The notes under the pieces are model-generated. The model saw only the letters and a list, made by a program, of their open reading frames with translations. It was not told the origin of the DNA and made no database searches. From positions 1,302,001 through 1,366,000 of the forward strand of contig NZ_CP163528.1 in assembly GCF_041081105.1 (NCBI RefSeq): 64,000 nt of DNA, written 5' to 3'. Both the position numbers and the translations under genes were made by a program. Below, piece after piece: positions 22,161 to 33,704 of this stretch (positions are counted from its first letter, which is position 1; each line of letters begins with the position of its first letter). Source of the DNA: Promicromonospora sp. Populi. GTDB taxonomy: Bacteria; Actinomycetota; Actinomycetes; Actinomycetales; Cellulomonadaceae.

Positions 22161-24110
22161 TCAGGCCTTCAGGGCCGCCACAACTGCCTCCGCCGTCTTG
22201 TCGCCCATGCCGCGCACGCTGGCGATCTCCTCGACGCTCGCGGTCTTGAGCCGCTTGAGCGAGCCGAAGTGCGTGAGCAGCACCTTCTTGCGTGCGGGGC
22301 CGAGCCCGGGGACGTCGTCGAGCACGGAGGCGGTCATGCCCTTGCTGCGCCGGCGGCGGTGCTGCGTGATCGCGAAGCGGTGCGCCTCGTCACGGACGCG
22401 CTGCAGCAGGTACAGCCCCTCGCTGGAGCGCTGCAGGATGACCGGGTAGTCCTCGCCCGGCACCCACACCTCCTCAAGTCGCTTGGCGAGGCCGCACAGC
22501 GCGACGTCGGTGATGCCGAGCTCGTCCATCGCCCGCTTGGCGGCGGCGACCTGGGGCGGCCCGCCGTCGACCACCACGAGGCTGGGCGGGTACGCGAACC
22601 GCGCCTTCTCCTCGGGGGCGTCGGCGTCCACCTCGCCGGAGGGCAGGTCCCCCGCCGACATCTCGACGTCGTTGGCCTTGAGCCGGTCGGAGAGGTACCG
22701 GCGGAAGCGGCGCGTGATGACCTCGTGCATGGCCTCGGTGTCGTCGCGCGCGCCGGCGCCGTCCGACCCGCGGATGCTGAACGAGCGATACTCGCTCTTG
22801 CGGGCCAGGCCGTCCTCGAAGACCACCATCGAGGCGGACTGGTACGTGCCCTGCGTGTGCGAGATGTCGTAGCACTCGATGCGCAGCGGCGCCGACTCCA
22901 GGTCGAGCGCCTCCTGGATCTCGCGCAGCGCCTGGCTGCGGGTCGTGAGGTCACCCGCGCGGCGCGTGCGGTGCAGCATGAGCGCGTGCTCGGCGTTCTT
23001 GCGGACTGTCTCCGCGAGCTCCTTCTTGTCGCCGCGCTGCGGCACGCGCACGTCCACGCGGGCGCCACGCAGGCCGGTGAGCCACGCCCCGACCTGGTCC
23101 AGGTCGGGGGGCAGCACCGGGACGAGGACCTCGCGGGGCACCGCGTCCCTCGACTCGGGTCCCGTGGTCTCCTCCACGGAGCCGTACACCTGCTGCAGCA
23201 GGTGCTCCACGAGCTCGCCGTCGGTGATGTCCTCGACCTTCTCGACCACCCAGCCGCGCTGACCACGGATGCGGCCCCCGCGGACGTGGAACACCTGGAC
23301 CGCGGCCTCCAGCTCGTCCCCCACCAGGGCGAACACGTCGGCGTCGGTGGCGTCGCCGAGCACCACCGCGTTCTTCTCCGTGGCGCGCCTCAGGGCCTCG
23401 ATGTCGTCGCGCAGGCGGGCCGCCTGCTCGTACTCCATCTCGGCGGCGGCCTCCTGCATACGCTTGGTCAGCCGGCGCTCGAACTTCGCGGTGTCGCCGG
23501 CCATGAAGTCGCAGAAGTCCAGGACGAGCGCCCGGTGGTCGTCCACGCTGATGCGGCCCACGCACGGCGCCGAGCACTTGTCGATGTAGCCGAGCAGGCA
23601 CGGGCGGCCCGACTGGCCGGCCCGCTTGTAGACCCCGGCGGAGCAGGTCCGGATCGGGAACACCCGCAGCAGCAGGTCGAGGGTCTCCCGGATGGCCCAC
23701 GCGTGCCCGTACGGGCCGAAGTACCGCGTGCCCTTGCGCTTGGCCCCGCGCATGACCTGGGCGCGCGGGACCTCTTCGCCCAGGGTCACCGCGAGGTACG
23801 GGTAGGACTTGTCGTCCCGGTACTTGACGTTGAACCGCGGGTCGTACTGCTGGATCCAGGTGAACTCCAGCGCGAGCGCCTCGACCTCCGTGCCCACCAC
23901 CGTCCACTCGACCGACGCCGCGGTGGTCACCATCCGCCGCGTGCGCTCGTGCAGGTTCGCCACGTCCTGAAAGTAGTTCGACAGGCGCTGGCGCAGGTTC
24001 TTGGCCTTGCCGACGTAGATGACCCGGCCGTGCTCGTCGCGGAACCGGTAGACACCGGGGGACGTCGGGATCTCTCCCGGCTTGGGTCGATAGGTAGCTG
24101 GATCCGCCAT
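22161..24110 (-). CDS. uvrC: Excinuclease ABC subunit C
   Basis: 649-residue nucleotide-excision-repair nuclease that makes the 3' and 5' incisions after UvrA/UvrB damage recognition. In order it has a GIY-YIG domain ([18 protein letters not shown], residues ~18-35), a Cys-containing central region ([28 protein letters not shown]), a UvrB-binding UVR motif (~205-240), the RNase H-like endonuclease domain with [11 protein letters not shown] and [10 protein letters not shown], and C-terminal helix-hairpin-helix motifs ([19 protein letters not shown]). First gene of the uvrC-rapZ-yvcK group. Confidence 0.97.
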   Translation of the reverse strand: MADPATYRPKPGEIPTSPGVYRFRDEHGRVIYVGKAKNLRQRLSNYFQDVANLHERTRRMVTTAASVEWTVVGTEVEALALEFTWIQQYDPRFNVKYRDDKSYPYLAVTLGEEVPRAQVMRGAKRKGTRYFGPYGHAWAIRETLDLLLRVFPIRTCSAGVYKRAGQSGRPCLLGYIDKCSAPCVGRISVDDHRALVLDFCDFMAGDTAKFERRLTKRMQEAAAEMEYEQAARLRDDIEALRRATEKNAVVLGDATDADVFALVGDELEAAVQVFHVRGGRIRGQRGWVVEKVEDITDGELVEHLLQQVYGSVEETTGPESRDAVPREVLVPVLPPDLDQVGAWLTGLRGARVDVRVPQRGDKKELAETVRKNAEHALMLHRTRRAGDLTTRSQALREIQEALDLESAPLRIECYDISHTQGTYQSASMVVFEDGLARKSEYRSFSIRGSDGAGARDDTEAMHEVITRRFRRYLSDRLKANDVEMSAGDLPSGEVDADAPEEKARFAYPPSLVVVDGGPPQVAAAKRAMDELGITDVALCGLAKRLEEVWVPGEDYPVILQRSSEGLYLLQRVRDEAHRFAITQHRRRRSKGMTASVLDDVPGLGPARKKVLLTHFGSLKRLKTASVEEIASVRGMGDKTAEAVVAALKA

Positions 24111-24151
24111 GCCCCAAACCTAAACGTTGCCACTGACAACCGGCGGCACCG

Positions 24152-24853
24152 TCACCGCTGGACGATGCCGTCCGCCGTGACCGACACGTCCACCGGGTCG
24201 CTCAGCACGAACTGTCGCGGGTCCTGGACCGGGTCGATCTCGACGAACGCCCGGACCTCGTAGTCGCCGTCCGGCAGCTGGGTCTCATACGTCGCCGCGC
24301 CGCCGTCGCCACTCGGGGCGCAGTGCGACAGGATCCCCAGGACCGGGTCCAGGTGTTCACCGCCGGCCGTCTCGACCGGCGCGGAGTCGGCCAGGGCCGG
24401 CAGCTCGACCACTACCCCGGCCTGGGTCCAGACCGTCGCGGGCGGGCTGACGTACACCGCGCCGTCGGGCCCGGTCAGGGTCACCGGCAGGAATCGGTCG
24501 CCGTTGTGCGACGGCTCGCCGTTCGCGACGTCGGTCACCTCGCCCGTGATGTCTAGCGTGTACTGGTCGCTGACGCTCGCCAGGTCCGCGGCCGGCATAC
24601 CGCACGACCACTGCGTCCCCTCGAACCAGGGCGGCTGGTACCCGTCCTCGTAGGGCGCCGAAGCCTCGGTGGGCTGATCGGTCGGCTCCTCGGAGGGCGT
24701 CGCGGTCGGCGTCGGGGTTCCGGTGTGCGTGGCCGACGGCGATGCGCCGCCGTCCGGGTCTTCGGGTGCATCCGCCGTGCAGGCGGTCAGGCCGGCGAGT
24801 GCGACACCCACCACCATCACCGCGACGAGCCGGGACTTCCGTGTCTTAACCAT
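24152..24853 (-). CDS. Putative lipoprotein, unknown function
   Basis: 233 residues. A basic start, hydrophobic segment and lipobox GLTAC (Cys25) indicate a membrane-anchored lipoprotein. This is followed by a Ser/Thr/Pro-rich linker (residues ~38-65) and a globular part with one Cys pair (CGMPAADL and SHCAPSGD). I do not recognise the domain; its beta-rich, Val-rich composition is compatible with an Ig-like fold. GAGGAGAACC precedes the ATG. It stands alone between OsmC and uvrC on the same strand. Confidence 0.75.
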   Translation of the reverse strand: MVKTRKSRLVAVMVVGVALAGLTACTADAPEDPDGGASPSATHTGTPTPTATPSEEPTDQPTEASAPYEDGYQPPWFEGTQWSCGMPAADLASVSDQYTLDITGEVTDVANGEPSHNGDRFLPVTLTGPDGAVYVSPPATVWTQAGVVVELPALADSAPVETAGGEHLDPVLGILSHCAPSGDGGAATYETQLPDGDYEVRAFVEIDPVQDPRQFVLSDPVDVSVTADGIVQR

Positions 24854-24961
24854 GGTTCTCCTCGCCCGGACGCCCCCGTGGCGCCCGTCATACCTGCTGA
24901 CGGCCGGGTGGGCGCGAACGTTGCCCCCGGGTCAGGCCGAAACTGGTCAGGCCGAGACCGA

Positions 24962-25447
24962 TCAGGCCGAGACCGCGAGCGGCACCGGCGAGACGTGCAC
25001 CGGGAAGTTCACCGACCGGGCGATGAAGCACATCGCGTGCGCCTTGTGGTGCAGTGCGGCGACGTGCTCGTCGGTCGCGAGCTCGCCCGCGTCCGCCACC
25101 ACCTTCGGGTGCAGCGTCACGTCCGTGAACGCGCCCTCGCCGCGGGCCTCGACCCGCATGGTGCCGGTCGCCGCGTCCGAGTACCCCCGCACCACCAGGC
25201 CCGACTCCGCCGCCAGGTGCAGGAACCACAGCATGTGGCACTGGACCAGGCTCGCGACGAACAGCTCCTCCGGGCTGTTCCGCGCCGGGTCACCCCGGAA
25301 CGCCGGGTCCGACGACCCGAGCAGCGGCGGCTTGTGCGGCAGGTCGATCTCGTGGTCCCGGGAGAACGCGGTGTACGACGCCGTGCCCTTGTCCCCCGCG
25401 CCTGTCCACCGCACCGTTACGGCGTAGTCATGCGTGGCTCCACTCAT
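24962..25447 (-). CDS. OsmC family protein
   Basis: 161-residue protein of the OsmC/Ohr superfamily, thiol peroxidases that reduce organic hydroperoxides. Both redox cysteines are visible: Cys70 in ELFVASLVQCHMLWFLH and Cys140 in KAHAMCFIARSVNFPV. The NSPEELF motif before the first cysteine is typical. Which substrate or subfamily cannot be told from sequence alone. Located 47 bp downstream of uvrA; the proximity may simply reflect gene order. Confidence 0.93.
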   Translation of the reverse strand: MSGATHDYAVTVRWTGAGDKGTASYTAFSRDHEIDLPHKPPLLGSSDPAFRGDPARNSPEELFVASLVQCHMLWFLHLAAESGLVVRGYSDAATGTMRVEARGEGAFTDVTLHPKVVADAGELATDEHVAALHHKAHAMCFIARSVNFPVHVSPVPLAVSA

Positions 25448-25494
25448 GCGCCCACCCTAGGGGTGACCGGGTCACGAAGCCATGGCTGGCTGTC

Positions 25495-28440
<2,946 letters not shown>

Positions 28441-28522
28441 ACAGGCATCCTAGGGCGGCTCACTGACATTCGCACGCCTGTTCTATGAATCACTCTGACT
28501 GACTCGTCACACCCGCCGGGCC

Positions 28523-31351
28523 TCAGCGGACCGCGCGGCCGTCCACGGCGCCCGGACGACGCACCCGTGCCTGCAGGTCCAGGGCGCGCAGGAGGTCCTG
28601 CTCGTGGGCGTAGGACCCGTCGACGAGCCGACGGCGCACGTCCACGACCTCCTGCGCGTGCTCGGCGGCGGAGTCCTGCATCCCGAGCTCCAGGTGGACG
28701 GAGACCATGTTCGACAGCGCCGCGGCCAGGCTCGGCAGGTGGAGGTCCGGGCTCCGGCGCGCGAGGTCCCGGCGTACGCGCACGGCCTCCGCCGTCGGTT
28801 CGACACCGTCGGCCGGACGGCCCGCGTCGATGAGCGCCGCACCCAGGTTCAGGAGCGCGTCGGCAAGGTCCGGCTCGAACCGGTCGGGGTCGCTCCGCGC
28901 GAGCTTCCGCAGCTGGGCGACGGCCTCCTCGGTGGGCGCGACGGCGTCGTCGACCCGGCCGAGCTCCGAGTAGAGCACCCCGAGGTTGGACAGCGAGCGG
29001 GCCAGGTACTCCTCGCCCGGGTTGCCCTCCTCGGCCAGGCCGCGCCGGATCGCCAGCGCCTCCTGCTCCAGGGGGAGCGCCTCCTCCGGCTCACCGGCCC
29101 GCGAGTAGGTGACGGCGAGGTTCGACAGGGAGGCAGCCAGCATCCGGCGGTACCGGGCGGGACTCTCGCGCGCGAGGCGCCGGCGCAGCAGCACCGCCTC
29201 CCGCTCGAGCGCTATCGCCTGGTCCAGGTCGCCGAGCCTGGAGTACACGGCGCCGAGCGACGCGAGGCTGTAGGCGAGCGTCCACGTGTGCGCGGCGGCA
29301 TTCTCGCGCGCGAGCTCCCGGCGCAGCACAACGGCCTCGCCGAGCGGCTCGATCGACTCCCGGTCCCGGCCGAGGGCGGCGTAAGCGTTGCCGAGGTTCG
29401 TCAGCGCGAACCCGAGCGACGGCCGGTGCCGGTACGGCGCCTGGAGCACCAGCTTGCGGCTGATCTCCACGGCCTCCAGGGCGAAGGCGGGGGCCTCCTC
29501 CGGGCGGCTCTCGGTCAGCGTGACCGCCCGGTTGGACAGCGTCTGCGCCAGGGTGACGCCCCACTGCCGCGGGTCCCGCGCCACGAGGTCGCGCATGATC
29601 GGGAGCAGCTCGGCGGTCCCCTCGTCCTCCTCCTGGTGGTGGCCGGTCTCGCTCTGCACGATGGTCAGGCTGATCAGGGTGCGAGCCAGCTCCCCCTGGG
29701 CCCAGTTCCTGTCGCGCTCGGGAGCCGCGCGGCACACCTCTACCGACTCGAGGTGGAGCACCATGGCCTCCTGGGTCCGTCCGGTCCCCCAGTGCACGGA
29801 GCCCAGCATGTTGATCGCACCGGCCAGCGCGGTGCGGTACCGGTCCGGGTCACCGGCCGCGATGCGGCGCCAGGCGACCACCCCGGCCTCCAGCGGGCTC
29901 AGCGCCTCCGCCAGGCGCCCGGACTCCTTCAGCGCAAGACCGAGGTCGACGAGCGCCTCGGCCCGGCCCACCGCATCACGTGCCGACTGGACCCACCGCT
30001 CGCCCCGGTCGACGTCGTCGGGGGTGGCACCGTGGAGGCTGCGCATCCGCAGGAGGAACGTCGTGCGCAGGATGCGCGGGTCGTCGCCGAAGGAGTCGGC
30101 AGCGCGGCGCAGCAGCTCGTTGGCCAGCTCGGCCACCCCGGGCAGGTCGCCGAGCTCGACCTCCAGGCGACGGGCGACCCGCACCACCCTCAGGGCCACC
30201 TTCCGGGACAGCCCCCACGTGCACGCGCCGACCAGGGCGACCGACCGGACCAGGCGCTCCACGATGAGCAGGTCGCCGACGCGGTCGTGCCCGGCGGCGC
30301 TCGCCCCGAGCGCCACCTCGGAGCACTGCAGCCCGACGAGCCACCGCGCACCCGCCTTCGCGGGTACCCCGGGTACCACCCTGCGCAGCACGTCTCGCGC
30401 GCTCGCGACGTCGTCCGCGCCCAGCAGGCAGGCGGTCGCCACGACGTCCTGGATCTCGTCGGGGGTCAGGTCCAGCCCGGCCTCACTCGCCGACTCGGCC
30501 CAGAACGCCACCGCCACGTCCAGCAGGTCCCGGACGGGGCCGGCCGCACTCTCCGCCGGGACGGGCACGCCGGCCGAGGCGAGGGCGGCGAGCAGGGCCG
30601 CGGCGTGCAGGTCGAGCACCCGGGTGGCGCCCACCTGGGCAAGCGGGGGCAGGACCGGGGTCACCGTGAGCTCGACCCCGAGGTGCTCGGCGAACGCGGC
30701 AGCGGCGGCGTCCAGCACGGCGACGTCCGACAGGCCCGGGCCCAGGGGCAGGTCGAGCGCGTGCTGCGAGGCGTCACCGAACTCGAGCCGCGCCCACAGG
30801 GTCGAGCCCCAGCGCAGCCGCCGCAGCCACTCCCCGGCGACGGGGGCGAGCAGGAGGACCCGGGTGCGGCCGTCGGCGGGCCGGGCGGCGGCGTCGAGCA
30901 TGGCGCCCAGGTCGAACCGCGTGGCGGCGTCGTCGACGACGAACAGCACGTCGCCCTGCGGCCGCGCACGCACGGTCGCGGCCTCCCGGCCGCGCGGCAC
31001 TGGCACGACCGACCAGCCGGCCGCGCTCAGCCCGGTGCCGAACTCGTGCGCGAGCCGGGTCTTGCCGCTGCCGATCGGGCCGATCAGGAGGCGCACCCTG
31101 ATCGGCGGGGAGCTCTCGGCCCAGGAGCGGAGCTCGCCGAGCTCACGGTCGCGGCCCAGGAACGGGACTACTGCCTGTGCGGGGTCCAGCAGTGCGGCCG
31201 GGCGGCGGGCGTCGTCGTCTGCCAGGGGCTCAGGTGCAGCCGAGAGCGAGCCGCGACGAGCCGCGGTGCGGGCGGCTCGGACCGCGGCGGCCAACCGGGT
31301 CGACACCTCCGAGACCACCACGATGAGCAAGTCAACCGGACGAACGTCCAA
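28523..31351 (-). CDS. STAND-type P-loop ATPase with C-terminal TPR array
   Basis: About 942 residues. Residues 1-60 are an Ala/Arg-rich helical segment. A STAND/NACHT-like ATPase follows, with the entry motif VVPFLGRDREL (~61-71), Walker A GPIGSGKT (91-98) and Walker B VLFVVDDA (135-142). From about residue 430 to the end are TPR-like repeats of roughly 40-50 residues with the theme SNLGxxYxxLGRxxEAlxxxEEAVxxRRxLA. Such proteins use the TPRs as sensors or scaffolds and the ATPase as a switch; the ligand is unknown. The start is uncertain: the frame opens at a TTG at 31351, with GTG alternatives near 31321. A related gene lies at the right edge of the window. Confidence 0.78.
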   Translation of the reverse strand: MDVRPVDLLIVVVSEVSTRLAAAVRAARTAARRGSLSAAPEPLADDDARRPAALLDPAQAVVPFLGRDRELGELRSWAESSPPIRVRLLIGPIGSGKTRLAHEFGTGLSAAGWSVVPVPRGREAATVRARPQGDVLFVVDDAATRFDLGAMLDAAARPADGRTRVLLLAPVAGEWLRRLRWGSTLWARLEFGDASQHALDLPLGPGLSDVAVLDAAAAAFAEHLGVELTVTPVLPPLAQVGATRVLDLHAAALLAALASAGVPVPAESAAGPVRDLLDVAVAFWAESASEAGLDLTPDEIQDVVATACLLGADDVASARDVLRRVVPGVPAKAGARWLVGLQCSEVALGASAAGHDRVGDLLIVERLVRSVALVGACTWGLSRKVALRVVRVARRLEVELGDLPGVAELANELLRRAADSFGDDPRILRTTFLLRMRSLHGATPDDVDRGERWVQSARDAVGRAEALVDLGLALKESGRLAEALSPLEAGVVAWRRIAAGDPDRYRTALAGAINMLGSVHWGTGRTQEAMVLHLESVEVCRAAPERDRNWAQGELARTLISLTIVQSETGHHQEEDEGTAELLPIMRDLVARDPRQWGVTLAQTLSNRAVTLTESRPEEAPAFALEAVEISRKLVLQAPYRHRPSLGFALTNLGNAYAALGRDRESIEPLGEAVVLRRELARENAAAHTWTLAYSLASLGAVYSRLGDLDQAIALEREAVLLRRRLARESPARYRRMLAASLSNLAVTYSRAGEPEEALPLEQEALAIRRGLAEEGNPGEEYLARSLSNLGVLYSELGRVDDAVAPTEEAVAQLRKLARSDPDRFEPDLADALLNLGAALIDAGRPADGVEPTAEAVRVRRDLARRSPDLHLPSLAAALSNMVSVHLELGMQDSAAEHAQEVVDVRRRLVDGSYAHEQDLLRALDLQARVRRPGAVDGRAVR

Positions 31352-31545
31352 GTCTCAAGAGGTAGCGGCGAATCGGTTCACCCTGTGAACGCAAGGTTAA
31401 CGTTCAGACAACCGCCCACGTCCGACAAACACAGCACAGACGACAATGGGTGCATAGGTTGCATACCGCACCCCATCGCGACATCCTTCCCTCGGCCGGG
31501 TGAAAGCCCGTCCGCTCCACTACCGCACGGACGAAAGGCAGGCAC

Positions 31546-31782
31546 GTGAGCCTGAACCTGAACAAGCTCGTCGACAAGGCCTACAAGGACCAGAGCATCG
31601 CCGCGATCCTGGCGGCTCCGCCGTCGGCGCTGCTCGGCCTGACGCCGAAGCACGACGAGATGCTCGCCGAGCTCAAGATCAAGACGGTCGAGGACCTGGG
31701 CAACTGGCAGCACGCCGTGCACGCGCAGGCGCTCGTGACGCTCGCCGACGCCGAGGTGCCGGCGGTAACCGGCGACAAGTGA
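31546..31782 (+). CDS. Small conserved helical protein
   Basis: 78 residues from a GTG with GAAAGGCAGG upstream. It is entirely predicted helical, with a helix-hairpin-helix-like C-terminal half (MLAELKIKTVEDLGNW). Similar small proteins occur in other actinobacteria as far as I recall, without a known function. It stands alone between the divergent STAND/TPR gene and the convergent sthA, and is followed by a strong hairpin, so it is a self-contained transcription unit. Confidence 0.75.
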   Translation: MSLNLNKLVDKAYKDQSIAAILAAPPSALLGLTPKHDEMLAELKIKTVEDLGNWQHAVHAQALVTLADAEVPAVTGDK

Positions 31783-31813
31783 GCCTTCCGGCTTGACCTG
31801 TCGCGCTAGACGC

Positions 31814-31855
31814 ACGACGGCGCCCGTCCACCTCACGGTGGGCGGGCGCCGTCGT
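31814..31855. terminator. Bidirectional terminator between the small protein gene and sthA
   Basis: Inverted repeat with 19-base arms (31814-31832 and 31837-31855), one mismatch and a 4-base loop, between the stops of two convergent genes. Confidence 0.85.
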
Positions 31856-31875
31856 CGTCGGGACGCAGTCGCCGG

Positions 31876-33294
31876 CTACAGCCCGAACCGCTCCACGTCC
31901 CGCATCTTGTTCGTCGCGTCCAGGGCGGCGACCTTGTAGGCCTCCGAGAGCGTCGGGTAGTTGAACACGGTGTCGACGAGGTGGTCCACCGTGCCGCCCG
32001 CGGTCATGATCGCCTGCCCGATGTGGATGATCTCGGTGGCGCCCGTCCCGAACACGTGCACGCCCAGGATCTTGCGGTCCTCGGTAGAGACGAGCAGCTT
32101 GAGCATGCCGTAGGAGTCGCCCACGATCTGCCCGCGCGCCAGCTCGCGGTAGCGGGCGAGCCCCACCTCGTACGGCACGCCGGCGGTGGTGAGCTGGTCC
32201 TCCGTGTCCCCGCAGTAGGAGATCTCGGGGATCGTGTAGATCCCGATGGGCTGCAGCTCCAGCAGCGAGGAGATCGGCTCGCCGAACGCGTGGTACGCCG
32301 CCAGCCGGCCCTGCTCCTGCGACGTCGCCGCGAGCGCTGGGAACCCGATCACGTCGCCGACGGCGTAGATGTGCTCGACGTCGGTGCGGAACTGCTTGTC
32401 GACCAGCAGCCGCCCGCGCTTGTCCGCCTCGAGCCCCGCGGCGGCGAGGTCGAGGCCGTCGGTGGAGCCCTGCCGACCCGCGGAGTAGAGCACGCAGTCG
32501 GCGGGGATCCGCTTGCCGGAGGCCAGCGCGGTGACGGTCCCGCCGTCGCTCGTGCTCACGGACTCGACGGTCTCCCCCAGCCGGAACGTGACCGACATGT
32601 CGCGCAGCTGGAACTTCAGCGCTTCGACCACCTCGGAGTCGCAGAAGTCGAGGATCTTGTCGCGTGCCTCGACGACGGTGACCCGCGTGCCGAGCGCGGC
32701 GAAGACCGACGCGTACTCGATGCCGATCACGCCGGCGCCCACCACGACCATGGTCCGGGGCACCTCGGTCAGGTCGAGGATCCCGTCGGAGTCGACCACG
32801 CGGACGCCGTCGAACGCGATGTTCGCGGGCCGCGCGGGGCGGGTGCCGACGGCGACGACCAGCTTGTCGGCGTTCAGGCGCCGGACGACGTCGCCCTCGC
32901 GGTCCGTCACCTCGACGTCGTGCGGCCCGGCGAAGCGGGCGGTGCCTACGACGGTCTCGACGTTGTTGCGGGCGAGCTGGCTGCGGACGATCTCGACCTC
33001 GCGCCCGATGACGTGCTGCAGGCGGGCCAGCAGGTCCGGGACCGTGATGTGCTCCTTGAGCCGGTAGCTGGAGCCGTACACGTCCCGCATATGCAGGCCG
33101 GTCAGGTACAGGACGGCCTCGCGCAGCGTCTTGGACGGGATTGTGCCCGTGTGCAGGCTCACGCCGCCGACGTGGTCGCGCCGTTCCACCACCGCTACCC
33201 GCTTGCCGAGCTTGGCGGCGCCGATCGCGGCCTTCTGGCCGCCCGGCCCGGAGCCGATCACGACGAGGTCAAAGTGGTTCTCGCGCGCATCCAT
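31876..33294 (-). CDS. sthA: Soluble (Si-specific) NAD(P)+ transhydrogenase
   Basis: 472-residue flavoprotein that balances NADPH and NADH pools, relevant beside the NADPH-producing zwf pathway in this window. It has the FAD-binding motif [20 protein letters not shown], the family segment [11 protein letters not shown], the second Rossmann motif [19 protein letters not shown] and the FAD ribityl motif [11 protein letters not shown]. The disulfide cysteines of related lipoamide dehydrogenases are absent ([13 protein letters not shown]), as expected for SthA-type enzymes. The C-terminal dimerisation domain is complete. Starts at an ATG without a clear ribosome binding site. Confidence 0.95.
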   Translation of the reverse strand: MDARENHFDLVVIGSGPGGQKAAIGAAKLGKRVAVVERRDHVGGVSLHTGTIPSKTLREAVLYLTGLHMRDVYGSSYRLKEHITVPDLLARLQHVIGREVEIVRSQLARNNVETVVGTARFAGPHDVEVTDREGDVVRRLNADKLVVAVGTRPARPANIAFDGVRVVDSDGILDLTEVPRTMVVVGAGVIGIEYASVFAALGTRVTVVEARDKILDFCDSEVVEALKFQLRDMSVTFRLGETVESVSTSDGGTVTALASGKRIPADCVLYSAGRQGSTDGLDLAAAGLEADKRGRLLVDKQFRTDVEHIYAVGDVIGFPALAATSQEQGRLAAYHAFGEPISSLLELQPIGIYTIPEISYCGDTEDQLTTAGVPYEVGLARYRELARGQIVGDSYGMLKLLVSTEDRKILGVHVFGTGATEIIHIGQAIMTAGGTVDHLVDTVFNYPTLSEAYKVAALDATNKMRDVERFGL

Positions 33295-33383
33295 GGTCAG
33301 AGTGTGGGGGCTGGACCTGCGTCGTGACGAGCGAGGTCATCAAGAATTAACCGGCCGCCTGCGGTGGATGGCAGGCTGAGGCC

Positions 33384-33665
33384 ATGAGCACCTACGCCGT
33401 GAGCTACACGTACACCGACGATGTCGCGAAGCGCGACGAGGTCCGCCCCAGCCATCGCGAGTTCCTGCTCGCGCTCAACGCGGACGGCGTGGTGCGCGCC
33501 TCGGGTCCCGTCGACGGCGGGATCGCGGCCCTGATCATCGTCGAGGCTCAGTCCGCCGAGGCGGCGCTGACCATCCTGGACGCCGACCCCTTCGCGGTCG
33601 AGGGGGTCATCGCCGAGCGCGGCGTGCGGCAGTGGGACGTGGTGATCGGCGGCCTCGCGGAGTAG
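33384..33665 (+). CDS. YciI family protein
   Basis: 93-residue single-domain protein of the YCII-related ferredoxin-like fold: VSYTYTDDVAKRDEVRPSHREFLLAL, then an acidic GxVxASGPVDGG segment and the DPFAVEGVIAERGVRQWDVV end block. The conserved His (HREFL) and Asp of the family are present. Function of these proteins is mostly unknown; some act as small dehalogenase-like or muconolactone-isomerase-like enzymes. Divergent from sthA with 89 bp between them, and convergent with the alpha-galactosidase gene. Confidence 0.9.
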   Translation: MSTYAVSYTYTDDVAKRDEVRPSHREFLLALNADGVVRASGPVDGGIAALIIVEAQSAEAALTILDADPFAVEGVIAERGVRQWDVVIGGLAE

Positions 33666-33704
33666 GCCGCCGACCACCACGTCCCTGTCGGTCACGCCGA
33701 TCAG

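Noticed and set aside
31876..33294. Loss of redox cysteines in the sthA product
   Set aside because: I considered this an inactivating change, but SthA-type transhydrogenases do not use the disulfide of lipoamide dehydrogenases, and Ser at this position fits the family as I recall it in actinobacteria.
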